Positions 50,033 to 62,814 of a stretch of 64,000 nucleotides of DNA are shown in pieces. Below the pieces are notes generated by a model, which saw nothing but the letters and a program-made list of their open reading frames with translations, was not told the origin of the DNA and did no database searches. Both the position numbers and the translations under genes were made by a program. Numbering within the stretch: the first letter of the stretch is position 1; every line of letters starts with the position of its first letter. The stretch spans positions 30,024,033-30,088,032 of the forward strand of contig JAJKFL010000014.1 in the NCBI GenBank assembly GCA_021186555.1, in the 5' to 3' direction. The DNA comes from Reticulitermes speratus (Eukaryota; Arthropoda; Insecta; Blattodea; Rhinotermitidae).

Positions 50033-50281
50033 CCGATCCCAGTGGCCGCGTTGTCTAAGTCGTAGGTCTGCGGCCGTGCGCTTGCTGGAATTGAGTTCAA
50101 ATCTCGCCCGGGCATGGATGTCCGTCTCTTGTGAGTGTGGTGTCAGGTAGAGGTCTCTGCATCGGGCTGATCACTTGTCAAGAGGAGTCCTACCGAGTGT
50201 GGTGTGTCTGAGTGTGGTCGTAAAGCCTCGATAATGAGGCTCTGACCCACTAGTGGCTGTGGCGCCATTCAAAAAAAAAAA
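50033..50281 (+). mobile_element. tRNA-derived SINE, copy 4, with A tail
   Basis: The head has GTGGCCGCGTTGTCTAAGTC (A box, Ser/Leu-tRNA-like) at about 50043-50062 and GAGTTCAAATCTCG (B box) at 50093-50106. The body includes CATCGGGCTGATCACTTGTC, and an A11 tail lies at 50271-50281. A complete-looking SINE with both Pol III boxes and a tail. Confidence 0.8.
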
Positions 50282-50846
50282 TCACATCAAGGCGGAACTT
50301 TACAAGTGCGAAACTGCCTACATGTGCATTCTTGGTTACGTCAGAGATTCTTTCTACTAATATTCATTAACATGGAAACGACAAGTACTAGGAAACAGTA
50401 AAATAGGATCGGGTCACCTAAAAAAAGTTGCCGGAAGCGTGAGCGTAAGGATATATAAAGGCTGCACGCCTGTTTTACATACTACTGGCGAGTGTTCTTC
50501 AGCCTTTGAACAGTACCACTGTAACGTATTCCAGCCACCCCAAAACTAGTGGAATGCCTGTTGAAAGTCATAGATATACTTCAGTCATGTCAGTCCCCAA
50601 GTGTCACACTCCCACGCTGGAGTTCCACGAACCGCCACCAGATGGCAGGTTACGTCACTAGGCTGAACTTTGGAGTTCCACAGACCACCTCAAAATGGCA
50701 GGAGACGCGAATACACAGAATTCAGTCTTACCACTAATTGAGGTTTCCACGGTAACTACGTAAAGAGTCGCCGGGCACTAATACTAAAGTATAATATACA
50801 TACACATTATTAGGGTTTCCACGCTAAATACGCGCACCACTATAAG

Positions 50847-50878
<32 letters not shown>
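50847..50878. repeat. (TA)n(CA)n microsatellite
   Basis: Alternating TA then CA units. Confidence 0.95.
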
Positions 50879-51456
50879 TTTTTCAGGTTTCCACGGTAAC
50901 TAAGTAAACGAGTGTGCCTAGCCTGCCCGGGTAGCCAGGCACCAGCAGACCAGTTGAAATAAAAAATTTGACAAAACCAGTCCCAGGTTTTACACATTAT
51001 GTTCCGTAACGGTTACTTTGGTATCATGACCTGACGATTTATGCAAGCTGTGAACGTCAAAAGTTCTGGACACACAGTCTTATAGTATAATCACAATCAC
51101 AGCCATAACATTAATGAGGTACCTCTTTTCGGACAAGAAACGCTAACTGTTCTCTTCCATGAAAACAACTGTGTTGCTGTGTAATCCAAACGTTAAATAT
51201 TTTCCGATAATGGTAAACACAGTAACACCAACTAAAACATGCATTCCAATGTCTGTTGTTGCCGTCTGATGGTGCTACTATAACAGACAGTATTGTGTCC
51301 AAACAACAAAGCGAAGGATAAAAATCTCGGCAGGCAAACGATGCAACACTACCGTCGTACTACAATGATTAAGTTTTAAATCGAATAATACAGGAGGAGT
51401 CAGGGCTGTTAAAATTTCGCTATATCCTTCATTCAGCTTAAAGAGGATCCATGTTA

Positions 51457-51457
<1 letters not shown>

Positions 51458-51510
<53 letters not shown>
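51458..51510. repeat. A53 homopolymer
   Basis: 53 consecutive A followed by CCCCC. No recognised retroelement body is attached on the left, so it could be a retroposed tail or an assembly artefact. Confidence 0.9.
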
Positions 51511-51512
<2 letters not shown>

Positions 51513-52009
51513 CCCGAAAGATCCGGGATGAAAACAGCCTGCGGTTATAAGCGTCATTTCTTGTGCTGATATTTTTATCACTTCTAAGGGGCACAGTTTG
51601 CCGGATGTTCCTGCCAGAAACAGTGTCGATCACTGTCACTGCTTGCAGAGAGACTGACGCTTCAAGTATCACCAGTCCTTGAGAAAACACAGTTCCGATA
51701 TTAATCCTTTAAAGACACAAGGAAATATGATTGCAACATTTAATGTAACTTGTTTAAACACATATGAGTTTCACCGTCATTGTATCTGGAACAGCGCGTG
51801 GACGTACAATAAGGAAAGAAATTGAATCACTCAGGGCTAACGTAAAGCTTTCATTACACTATCAACACAGCCAAAGCTAATAGGAGTGTTCGCTCTAAAA
51901 TATACACTTTTTTTCACACGAGTGTCGAAAGCAAACCTCAAACAAAGTGTGGAATGGATTTTGCCAGATGGATTGCCGGTTATGCAGCCTCATGTTAGCA
52001 ATGTGTGGC

Positions 52010-52200
52010 GAATGGAGGTAAAGTTACCCTCGTAACGACGACGTATGGGACAGTATATGTATAGCTCCACGCATTCTTAACCTTAAAAAAGAGATGGAGA
52101 TGAGCGGCCTGCTTCAAGCCCCAGCCACTTTACCTCCCGCATCCATATACTACGAGGATGAGTGGGTGCCAAAAATGATCTAGACGTGGTGGCAACGAGA
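52010..52200 (+). repeat. interspersed repeat family R3, copy 1
   Basis: GGAGGTAAAGTTACCC, CTCCACGCATTCTTAACC and GCGGCCTGCTTCAAGCC blocks, repeated in related form near 58755-58990 and 59360-59480. It resembles translated insect repeats with a GKVxPV...FLTSALDGGEW pattern. Confidence 0.45.
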
Positions 52201-53124
52201 ACACTTATCTGCCCCTGCTAAACTTTGAACACCGGTAGACCAGCCCACAGCCAGTAACTACAGATAACAACTAATATAGCGATCTATGATATTACACTAT
52301 AAAAGAAGATTGACAACTAGTTCATCTAAACATACATGCCTAGATGCGGTTTATACAATTTTCCTCTTGATATACTGAAAGGTCATTATTGAACACTTCT
52401 GCCTAAAACGGTTTTCTAGCTTACTGCTTATATAAACAGTTACAACGAAGTATAGTATTTTAATCCTTATCGTACAGTAATAGCTAATATTGTCAAATGT
52501 AGCCCGAAGTTCAATTTGGCCAAGAAACAATTGGTAAACACTACAAAAATTAGGTAACAGTCAATGCAGATTGGGATACGCATAGAAGAACAGATACGTG
52601 ACAGGCAGGAGCAAACGCCTACAAAATTCACCTAAAACGCATACGGTAGATCCAAAAAGATGTAAATGTTGGACTGGATGAATAGCAATTAGTGAATGCT
52701 AACAACGGAGATGTACTTCAAAATACTTCAATGTACACTGTAAAAATACAGCACACAGCCGACACATTCATCAAGCAGGCCCACATGTGCCCACTGACGT
52801 TAAAATAAAAAAACTACACCCACATTTCAGCTAAAATTATAGTAAGGTGAAGATTATGAACACGGATAATCAAATATCAAGAACCCAACTTCCTTTTCAT
52901 TAAAACTGATGCCTTTCCGTCTGTGGTCGACGCAATTTTAATTCCTTACTTATATACAACCGAAGCTGACCATGAAGTCCAAATTTTCGGATATACGAAG
53001 GCAGTCAGCAAGAAATGCCTACATTTATTCTATCCTCATGTTCTGGTAAAGCCCTTGAACAATCTCGATCATATTCTCGTAGTCGCAAAATGTGTTACTC
53101 GACAGATGGCAGCACCACAGTTAT

Positions 53125-53480
53125 TCTAAAATGGCAGATACTGATGTGCGTTTAAAACAATGAGCAGTGATCGACTTCGTGTTTGCAGAAGGTGAGAAGC
53201 CGACTTGTATTCACCAACGTTAGGTGTGTGGTCAAGTGACTGGACGTAGTGCTGTTCGACATTGGGTAAGACGGATTAACGACGGTGAAACGGGAGGAGC
53301 AGAACTTCACGCAAACCGCGGAGTTGTAGAACTTGCGCTGCAGTGATTCCTGGCAATATCCACCGCATTGATGGATTGATATGCAGCGACCATCGCATGT
53401 CAGATTAATTACGCTCCACCCTATCCATCGGCAAAGGCAATGTACCGAAAATGTTTCAAGGTCTCCATCACTTTGCTGCA
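53125..53480 (+). pseudogene. mariner transposase N-terminal fragment, third lineage
   Basis: Plus-strand pieces read VIDFVFAEGEKPTCIHQR, VRHWVRRINDGETGGAELHA and, one frame over, AVIPGNIHRIDGLICSDHRM then LRSTLSIGKGNVPKMFQGLH. This is the paired helix-turn-helix region of a mariner-type transposase. The catalytic domain is absent; stops and frameshifts interrupt it. It abuts the LINE tail at 53500. Confidence 0.65.
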
Positions 53481-53499
53481 CTCTTAATAACGAACTACA

Positions 53500-53830
53500 T
53501 GGAGCAGAGTCCTTCTTGAACAGCTAAGTCCCTCAATTAGCAAAGAAATTTCCCACTTTTTATGAAATCAGAAGGTGAATTACCGCATTCACAACAGCCT
53601 CCACCCACTTGTCCCTATACTGAATCATATCAATAAACTCTACACCCTTCCCAACCGATTTAAGATCCGTTTTAATATTATCTTCCAGTCCACGCCTAGG
53701 TCTTCCTAATGGTCCTTTCCTTCAGGTTTCCCAACCAAAACCCCGTATGCACCTCCCCCCATACGGGTCACATGACCCTCCCAGCTCATTCTTCTTGATT
53801 TGATCACCCGGATAACATTTGGTGTAATAA
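53500..53830 (-). mobile_element. LINE 3'-terminal fragment, copy 3 (best preserved)
   Basis: Minus frames read VIKSRRMSWEGHVTRMGGGA, GVLVGKPEGKGPLGRPRRGL, EDNIKTDLKSVGKGVEFIDM and IQYRDKWVEAVVNAVIH. This is the C-terminal tail of a LINE reverse-transcriptase protein. It is the longest copy in the window. Confidence 0.7.
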
Positions 53831-55994
53831 ATGAACATTAAAAAAGGAATCAACAAATACTCTTGCTACGGACACGCCAGCAACATTTCCTTACCTATCC
53901 AACCACATATCTACACCTAAAAGCGAGGGGTGAATAAGTTCTGTGTTAAGGGTGACAATTTCCGTAACATGTAATTTCTTTAGAAGCTGGATACTTATCA
54001 ATTACCAAAGGAGTTCAAACTAACCACCAAGAATCGAACCGCGTACCTAGAAACAGAGTTGTCACTATCTAAAGACAAATAACATATAGCGCGGTTTACA
54101 AGCTTTTGTTTCGGGACGTTTCAAATGTGAAAAACCGACCTTTATTACCCCAGCACTATTATTCAGTAAACCTTTGAACCTCTCGAGGCCGACGTGCAGG
54201 TGGTACAAAGTGTTCGGATGCTGACAGAAGATGTGTCAAATGTAACAATGACTGTTATTGCGTGACTTTATGATCATGTCATTAGCAACCCCGTTATGTA
54301 CAACAGTGTTACGCTACGGAAGTATTTTCTCCATCCGACAGTTTTATATGGATTCAGACCTCGTCCCCAACACTCACCAACGATTTTAACACGTTTGCCT
54401 ACTCTAAATCACAAGATAACAGAAGCAAACGTGTACACATTCAAAAGGATGACAGAAGATTAAGTTCCAAAGCACAGGACCACATCAGACATCCAAATTG
54501 AAGGCAATTCGTTCACTGGGTCGCTTGGAACTTCGGCTTGCTAACACAAACATGTCAAGCATTGCAAACAACACGTGTATAAGAGCGCAAGGGATTTAAA
54601 GAACGTAGAATTAAACTAGAATTTGCCGGGGGGGGGGGGGGGGGGCACAAACAACTATTGCCACAACCAATTTGCAGAATATGTGCACAACAGACAACAA
54701 ACATCATTAGCCTACTTTCCGCACGCACAGGAAAAGCTCGTGGCATTCCTGTCTGTCTCTGGTTCTTAACTTTATGAACTCGTGAATACGGATCAAACGG
54801 AATTGCACATCCAATAAAACACAATTTCACAACATCAATTTTTCGGACAACAAACATAGTTCTATAGAATTCTTGTGCAGCAATACCATGTCAAGATAAA
54901 TATGAACTTCCACCTGTGAACCGTCGCAGTGCACAGAAAACTATACAGCACTTATGAAACTTCCCGTAAAGGAGCGGCTCAAGGAAAGAGAACCCGAAAA
55001 AATAATTTAAGGTATGGTTCGCAAACCAAACAAGTTACAAACTTCACTTAAATCAACAAATTCAGTTCAATCACGCTATGCTTCGGTATGTCCAACTAGA
55101 ATTCCCGTTGTTTTTACAGTAATATAAACGTGTTCCATCTCATTAATTTCCGCACTCGTCTGCAACTTATAAAGCGGGCTGTATTACCCGTTCCGGCTGT
55201 ACATCTGAATTCATATTTTCTTTCGACGCCCCGTATTACTTCGTCCTCCGTCTTTATTTTAATGTGCTTTATCACACTGCCACAATTACTCTGTACAAGA
55301 CCCATCAATTTTGTCCGAAATTCTTTTTCTATTTTTTAATTACAATATGTGTAACTCGTTCAGTTCTTCACTGCGAACTTGGCAGGATGGTAATAATGGA
55401 AAAAGTACCGGTGTAGCTTTAATTGCCGCAATAAATCCATACACACTACGGGAAAAGTTGGAATTCCGACAACTGCTAATTCCACCTCGAAATGCCAAGG
55501 TCTTTGTTTTGTGGAAAAGATACATCACATGACCGAAAGCAATTTTTCAACTTCCATGCTCTCGACACTCAAAATAGGACACTGAAAGTAAAACACCGCT
55601 ACCTGAAGTCTATATTGTACAGTAGGAACTAGTCACGTGGGGTAATTTCAACAAAAAATACTGAGTGTGTAGCAGAACAGGGTGCTGATGACCCAAGAAG
55701 GCGGAAGTAACAGGAAGGTGAAAAGACCTGCAAGACAAGAAGAGTAGTGGTTTTCGTTCCTCGCAAAATGGTATTAGAATAATCATATGAAGGGTGACGT
55801 AGTGGCATGTGTCATGGCATAGGGGAGGAGACGAAAAAAGAGACATACGTAGATCTAGCCGTAGATGAAACATTAAAAACAATCTTAGAACAGAAAGGAG
55901 AGCACGGACTGGATTTGTCTGGCTCAGGAATGGGAGCAGTTGCAGGACCTAGTGAACACGGCAATGAATTTAAAATTGTCCATACCGTGTACGT
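53831..55994. other. noncoding sequence with G18 tract
   Basis: No gene recognised. 18 G at 54628-54645. Confidence 0.45.
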
Positions 55995-56362
55995 ACTTCC
56001 TATAACATGTATTGCCACCAACTCATACACAATATTGAAGTACAATGTAATAGACTTTGTAAGACTCCCGACATCTTTCGATGTAACATCCCACCATCCT
56101 CAGGGGAAACACACAGAACACTTAAAAATACACAATTCGTGTATTTTTAAGGAATTCGTTAAGGAACACGTTGTTAAAATACCATATGGCGCCGTGTTTC
56201 TTAACGAATTTCTAATCAATTAGGCTTGTGTATTTTTAAGAGTTCTGTATCTCCCCTGAGGATAGTGTGATGTTACACCGAAACATGTAGGGAGTCTTAT
56301 AAAAATTTTTACACTGAACTTCAATATTGCATACGAGTTGGTGGTTATACATGTTGTTATGG
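55995..56362. repeat. long fold-back repeat, about 135-bp arms
   Basis: The left arm 55999-56135 (ATAACATGTATTGCCACCAA, TGTAAGACTCCCGACATC, CCTCAGGGGAAACAC, TTAAAAATACACAA) is mirrored by 56225-56362 in reverse complement. An inner shorter pair (TTCGTTAAGGAACACG / CGTGTTTCTTAACGAA) lies in the spacer. The motif pair CCCCTGAGGATAG and CACCGAAACATGTAGG is again present (56254-56291). The frame at 55807-56223 runs across an arm and is not considered a gene. Confidence 0.85.
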
Positions 56363-58754
56363 CAATGAATCTTCGCGTTCCATAAAATGCCGTGCATTTA
56401 CAGACTACCGAAAGAACTAGTTTGGATAGTTTAAGCATCACGACCTGAGTACACTCAATGCATAAAACATCCGATCAGGCAGAGTGTATGTTAATTTTGG
56501 AAACGCTTTGCCACATAATTCACAAACAAGAGCACGCACGCACGCGCGCGCGCACACAGAACTTTCACAATTTTCTACAATAAGCGCTGAAATTACGGCT
56601 CTAATTTATTTGCGCAAAACAGGGCTTACCCTTCGCCAGCACCTACCTCCAGTAAAACTGACGAGATGTGTGACGTCAACTCTCTTGAAGGTACCCGACA
56701 CCAGCGTATTAACAAGTCGGCTGCTCAGCAATTGTGAGACAACGTATGCCAATTAGCAACTACATGCAAGTATGTACAAAAAAACCTAATCCATGCAATC
56801 CGTTGCTAAATGCAGTTGTCAGTCGAGGACTGAAGTACCCGCGTATTTACACATGACTCGACATTTGCCAACGGCTATATTTGGTTTTATGCATACGTGC
56901 CAGATGATCCAGCCTTGCTGGAAAAAGGGCTATAATACCATTCAAAATCAGGGTCCTAGCTCTCCTATTACCGTCACAATACTTTCTAGACCGTGCCCGT
57001 TCCTATAACAAAATACGTTTTACGCCGCGTCAATGGGTCTAGCGGTCCGAGCAGAATTCTTCTAGAACCACTGGACCCTTGAAGATGAAGGCACGACGAG
57101 CAAACACACACGTTTTATTAACAGTGTAAGAAAGAAACTAAAAACGTGGTTAACTGCGTAACTCTGAGGTTATACCCGACAATTTTAAAGTACTATAGAC
57201 AGAATATGTACAAAAGGACTCAGTTCGACAAAAATAAAATATTATTAGGCCTAACAGATAGGCAGGCATCTATGCAATAGGACAGACATTACGGCTTCTG
57301 TTATGGACCCCTTGTTTATATTTGGTATACTTTTGTTACGTTTAGATTTTGTATATAACTAAAGGACACGCAGTTCGGACTTAGATGAACGATAGCAGCA
57401 GCCGCGGTTCCCCTAATCCCCCATTAGCGATCGAAAAGTGTAGGAGGATAAACATCATGTAGATAAATACAACACAACAAAAATTTAGTGCCTTATGGTG
57501 GTATAAAAATTCTGCCAAACAGTACAACCACACTTTAACACCCCACACAATGCTACATGTTTCGACAGGGAACTATAATCGAGAGCTACCCAATTTTTGT
57601 AGTGTATCACACATCTAACGGTACCTGTTAAGAGTTAAAAATACTGCATACAAATGATTACGTGTCGCTGAAATTTCTCTTATTTTTTATGCACGTTTTT
57701 TTTTGTCTATGCCGTTCTATGCAAGAGGTCAAGATTTCGTTTTGCTTCGTTCAAACCGCGAAATTTGGAGTATCTGGTGATACTCCGTATTACATTTCGA
57801 GTCAAATACATTGCCAGATTACGCCTTCGTGTATGAAAAAGATCTTCGTAAGGGTCGTTAAACAAAAATGTGGTTGTATTTAGATGGTTCATTACTGACT
57901 GCGCCAGGTGTGTGCGAACGCTGTCTCAACTAAACAGAGGGAACTGGGTAAATTTCATAACCAGGAACTACTGTATTCTTCATATTTTTTTAGGACATGC
58001 TCGTTCAAATAGAATGGTTCTAGAAACGATTGGAAAGAAGTTTGGAGACCAAGGGGCACACAGAAAGTGTTAATAACGCAGTTCCTAGAGAAAGCCCGGG
58101 GACGTAAAATGCATCCGAATAGGACTCGAGAGCAGTGAACAGGATTGAATTAGCTTAGGATGGGGTCCAGGCGTGGATATCTTAAGGGTATGGGCTTCGA
58201 GAGCTGTCAAAAGGCCTGAACTGGCTTTGGTCAGATCTGGTTATGTTTTTTACATGGTGACCTTTTCGACGACTGCCACGTAAACAGCTTCCCCTCGACT
58301 CTTACAACTTTCCTCGCCTCTCAAACAGCATCGAGATTAGACTTGTGCAAACAGGCTGCTTACTTGTTTCGAAGTCACGGCAGATTACCGATTTCTTGTG
58401 GATGTAAATCGTGTAGTGCATGCTACGACCACCTGGCTGGCACACCTACTGTACGTGTCACACTGCGCAGCAAACAAACTAGGCTTACGGATGAGTTCAT
58501 GTACTGATAGGGCTTGGGAAATGTCTTGCAGCATTATAAACACAATTACCTTGAAGGCAGTATGGGATTCCTGGATGATTACTTCCGTCGAAGAGGACGA
58601 GGAGAGGCGGCTGCACTGCAGAAGCAGAAACAGCCTCCGGGGGCAACGAGTCCTAGATACAATCAGTAAACCAGTGGCTGAAAACTTCGTCCAAGATTTG
58701 CTTGCCAAAATACAAATTCTCTTTTTCGTCCGCTGAAAACTATACAAAAAAGGT
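56363..58754. other. noncoding sequence
   Basis: No gene recognised. A GC/CA-alternating patch lies near 56534-56556 and ACATGTTTCGAC at 57554-57565. The long minus frame at 58385-58993 is discussed under rejected items. Confidence 0.45.
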
Positions 58755-58990
58755 AACAGTAAATTTGGCCCTGTCCACGCCATGAAGGCATATAGCCTAC
58801 GGGTTTCAGAGGTACAGGTCCACTTCGGCAATAGATGGAGGTGACTGGTGAACGTCATGCTCCCCCCCCCCCCCCCCCCCCGTCCGCTTTTACCTCTGGG
58901 AAAGAAACGCGGAACCCACGAATAAGAGGATGGATGGGCCCCAGAGCCAGATTTAAAAGAAAAGCATTTAAATCTTTTTTGTTCTGCAAT
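58755..58990 (+). repeat. interspersed repeat family R3, copy 2, with C20 tract
   Basis: GGCCCTGTCCACGCCATGAAGG at its left end matches the copy at 59385-59406. It continues past 20 C (58862-58881) into GGGAAAGAAACGCGGAACCC and GATGGGCCCCAGAGCCAGAT. Confidence 0.5.
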
Positions 58991-59204
58991 CACCGCGAAC
59001 TACGCTTATTATTTCCCCCGGCACACCTCAGGCTCCTTACATCCACCAGATGGCGCTTGTGAACCCACTGTAAAAACTACTCGCCTAAGGCGACCTGGCG
59101 GGTACTTTTACAACTGCTGGTAGCAACGAACACCACGGAGTACAGTCATTCAGGGCACAGAGACATTCACTGTCATTTTGGTAACCCTCACAGTCATTTG
59201 CCCC

Positions 59205-59300
59205 TGTCCAGAGACAGATAAAGTTCACACCCTTCACATCACCTTTAATACCCATTTTAATATTATCCTACCATCTATGCTTAATCTCGGAACTGTCGCT
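59205..59300 (-). mobile_element. LINE 3'-terminal fragment, copy 4
   Basis: The minus frame reads EIKHRW(stop)DNIKMGIKGDVKGVNFICLW, the WEDNIKMDLKE tail in decayed form. Confidence 0.55.
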
Positions 59301-59359
59301 CCTCTTCAGTGCATTAAGTAACAGGAACAGAAACCCTGTAAGTGCACTGTTCGAAACTC

Positions 59360-60040
59360 AGGTAAAGGTTAAAAAAGGTAAAGTTATCCCTGTCCACACC
59401 ATGAAGGCATATCGGGGCAGAACAGGTACAGCGCCACTCATTCTTAACGTCGAATCTCAGTCGATGTTTAGATCGGCTGATGTAGCCTTTACACTGCCTA
59501 TTTCAGCATACTTCATATATTAATTCTTTTAAAGGCACTGAGCTTGAACGACTCACCGCCATGATTCAAGCATTCCAGCTTCCGACCAAGCAAAATAGGA
59601 GCGACATACGGACGTATGGAAAATCTCAGGACAGAGACATCTGGATCACTTGGAATATAAGCCTTCAACGGGTCGACGACGAAACATGAACTGCACATAT
59701 CGAATTCCATACACACCACCGCACCAACACGAATAAAAAAAAAAGTCAGTAGTTTGGTTGAGACATGTCGAAAAACATGGCTCTTCAGCGAAACGAGCAA
59801 CTTTAATACAGCGACGTCCATCTGGAACAAACCCTACATTAAGAAGACCCGCACCCTCATCGGAAATCTGATACCTTGTGTGTGGTCAGCTTCACACATT
59901 GACCGCCTTCCATCCACGGTATAACACCACAGGTTCTCATTGAATATGAGGCTGTGTGGGCCCCACAATCGATCTGGACGCTCTGGAGAACAGAAAAATC
60001 TAGTTGCCAGCCCTGAGCCTAGTCATTATAACGAATAAAT
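59360..60040 (+). repeat. interspersed repeat family R3, copy 3, apparently split
   Basis: The left part at 59360-59480 (KGKVIPVHTMKAYRGRTGTA, LILNVESQS) and the right part at 59880-60040 (FSLNMRLCGPHNRSGRSGEQ) look like the two ends of one R3 unit. About 0.4 kb of unrelated sequence lies between, including a minus frame at 59513-59830 with no recognised family. Confidence 0.4.
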
Positions 60041-62814
60041 TATTTCGGCTCCTACTCAATAACAGCGTAGAGTATATACAGGTGCAGCGCAGATACTCAA
60101 TTTTTTCAAAAATCTAGGAGCCACCTGAAAATTGTAGGCGCCAGAAGGGTGATATTACGTTACAGACCGAAGACCCAAAAATATTAGGACCTACCGTACA
60201 AAATTTAGTAGCCTGGGCGACCTGGCGCTCGGGATTTGTGCATCCGTGGTGTAGCGTCACTTTCCGATTCGCGACTTCAGTAACAAAGAAAAGTATTTGC
60301 ACCGCCACTTTTGTTAAACGGAAACCTTAAACGAAGAAACGTTCAGGTCCTCTTACTGTACTGAAAAGCGATAAATGGAATTAACTTACTGCCAGCACGC
60401 AAATTCGTTGTTACAATGTCTACCGTGAAAGAAGGTGAGACGTAACTTCATGAAATCTAATTATGGAAGCACCACACAGTCCTACATATTGCTCTATACA
60501 TAAGAATGGTTTCAAAGGAAATACTGAGAACAGACAACACTGGACTCGGCACACGTTGATGGATTGTGTAAAGGTGACCAAGCATAGCTAACATGGCAGT
60601 GCAAATTGAATACAAACGTCGTGAAGTACGTCTGTTGGTAGCATAGGATGTCACACCACCAGTATATATGACAAACCCATATATCAAACACAGGTAATGA
60701 ATCATTCGAACACGTGACACAGTTCAAATAAATGGGAACCAATGCTACAATTTCGAATTACAATTACGAAGTAGTTAACTGCAGCTTAAATTCAAGGTAC
60801 GCGTGCTATTATTCAGTTCAGAATAATTGCCTTCATCTCTCCCAATAACGTATGTACAACAAATACACAAAGTCTTGGGGTCGAAATGGTAGCCAAACAT
60901 CTTGGTCACCATAAAAAGGTAGATCAGCATTTTCTGGGGAGGTTTGCTATGGCTGTCCCCTCCGACAGGTGCGCAAGATTCGCTTGCCTGTTGCGTAGCA
61001 TGTCCACACGCCAACCAGGCAAAAGACAATGGAATTAAACAATATTCACAGAATACGTGTTACCTACATTACATAATATCCCTGCTTCGGGAGTCAAGTC
61101 ACACACAGTTTCTGAACGACGCCACAACCTTCTTAAGACTAGGGGTTTCGAAATAAGGCATAGATTCCTAGGCCAATTCCTATCGGTTCGTTTATAGTAT
61201 TAGCGCGGCCCACTAAGTCAACCGTCCACACGGCGGCTTGAGTAGCGGTGAAGTGACAAACGTTTCCGAACACTTTTTAACCGTTATTTGAGTAATTACA
61301 CGCCACTGGAATATTAAATAGTGGTAACTGGTAGCCTTTGATTTCATTCAAACGTTTCTGAACCCTTTCTCACAATGTTATTTGAGCAATTACGCTTCAA
61401 TGAAATATTAAATAGCGCTAAGTTGGAGCGTCTGATGCGAATGACAATTAGCGTTTTATACTAATAATAAATAACTCCATGTAATTTAATTTTGTCTGAC
61501 TGTCGTTGAGGTTAACGAACTTTGTTTTTATGAGCAACAGATGTTACAAGTGCACAAAAACTGGCAGATTTTATGCTCCAAATACAAGTAGTATTTTTAC
61601 AACCGCAAAAACATCCCTATGAAATTTCACTGGGCTTTGCGCTAGATATTTACTAAATTAAGCAGATATTAACTCTTTCGGATGTTGTCCCAATTTCCTG
61701 CGCCATAAGCGAGAACACGAGATAAGAATCCCAGAACTTTCAGTAAGTCGAGTCTCTAATGCCAAGTGGAAAAAATAGTTATTTTTTACCGGCGCCTTTA
61801 GGCCTTCAGTTTGTTTTATTTGTTCTTTTGTATGGGCGTAACACTTGGTCTCCAGCATTAAGGAAAGAACACGGACTGAAGGTGCATGAGACGGGAGTGC
61901 TTATGAGAACATGTGGACCTTAGAAAGAGGAAGTGACAGGCGGATGGACAAATCTTTTCAACGTAGAGCTTCGTAATTTATACATACTCTTCGCCAAATG
62001 AGGGCGATCGAATAGAATAGGTATGGGCATGTAGCGCGCATGGACGCTGTGATAATGCATACAGAATGTTAAAACTGGTAACCTGAAGTGAACCCGCGAG
62101 GAATTGGCAAAGATGAATGTTAGGAAACTGGATATAAAGGTGTGGACCCGAAACATCCGGCAGAGCACGCTGGGCAGTGGACAGGCTCTTGTGAACATGG
62201 TTGGTAATAAACATTCGGGTTTCCCCCCCCCCCCCCCCAAAAAAAGAAAAAAAAATCCTTACTAGCTGAGCGACCATCAGCTTCACGAGGGTAGCACTGT
62301 TCCATGGGAATTATCACCATATGCAACAGCATCAGATGCGACCTATCGACCCACCAAGCGGTTCAATTTGGGTACACCTCAATGCCATCAAAACAGTAGG
62401 CATATATCAGACAAGAGGTGTAACCATTCAAGCGGATACTTTTTTGTGCAATATCACGTACAGAGCGTTCCTTATTAAATGACTACCGTCCAATTCCATA
62501 TCTGGCCAAATGAACACACACAAAACCTACACAAGGCGCATCAACACGCAACACACACAATGTACTCTTTTGCACCCTTGGTTTTTACTCAATATCTTAT
62601 GCCAACTTAATTCAACATCTTACCTTGTCTAAGACCATCAGTATGGCGTTTACGACACGCAATAAACTTAAAAGAAACTGGTAGAGCAAGTCAATAAATA
62701 ATGTAACTGTTGCTACGACAGGGCATTTCCTCCTCGAGATCACAAGAAAATAAAATCTCGGACAAGGTAAACTCAATTTTATGCGCAGGTCTTACAGATG
62801 TCACTCACGTCACG
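60041..62814. other. noncoding sequence with C16 tract
   Basis: No gene recognised. C16 followed by an A-rich run at 62223-62255. A short duplicated block (ACGTTTCTGAACCC / ACGTTTCCGAACAC with GAATATTAAATAG) recurs near 61260-61320 and 61350-61420. Confidence 0.45.

Noticed and set aside
50041-50110. True tRNA-Ser/Leu gene
   Set aside because: A and B boxes are present but stems do not close and a long SINE body with an A tail follows.
55807-56223. 138-codon plus frame
   Set aside because: Runs through an arm of the fold-back; no recognised domain.
58385-58993. 202-codon minus-strand frame, the longest in the window
   Set aside because: It crosses the C20 tract and R3 repeat, has no domain and low-complexity Ser/Arg patches; chance frame.
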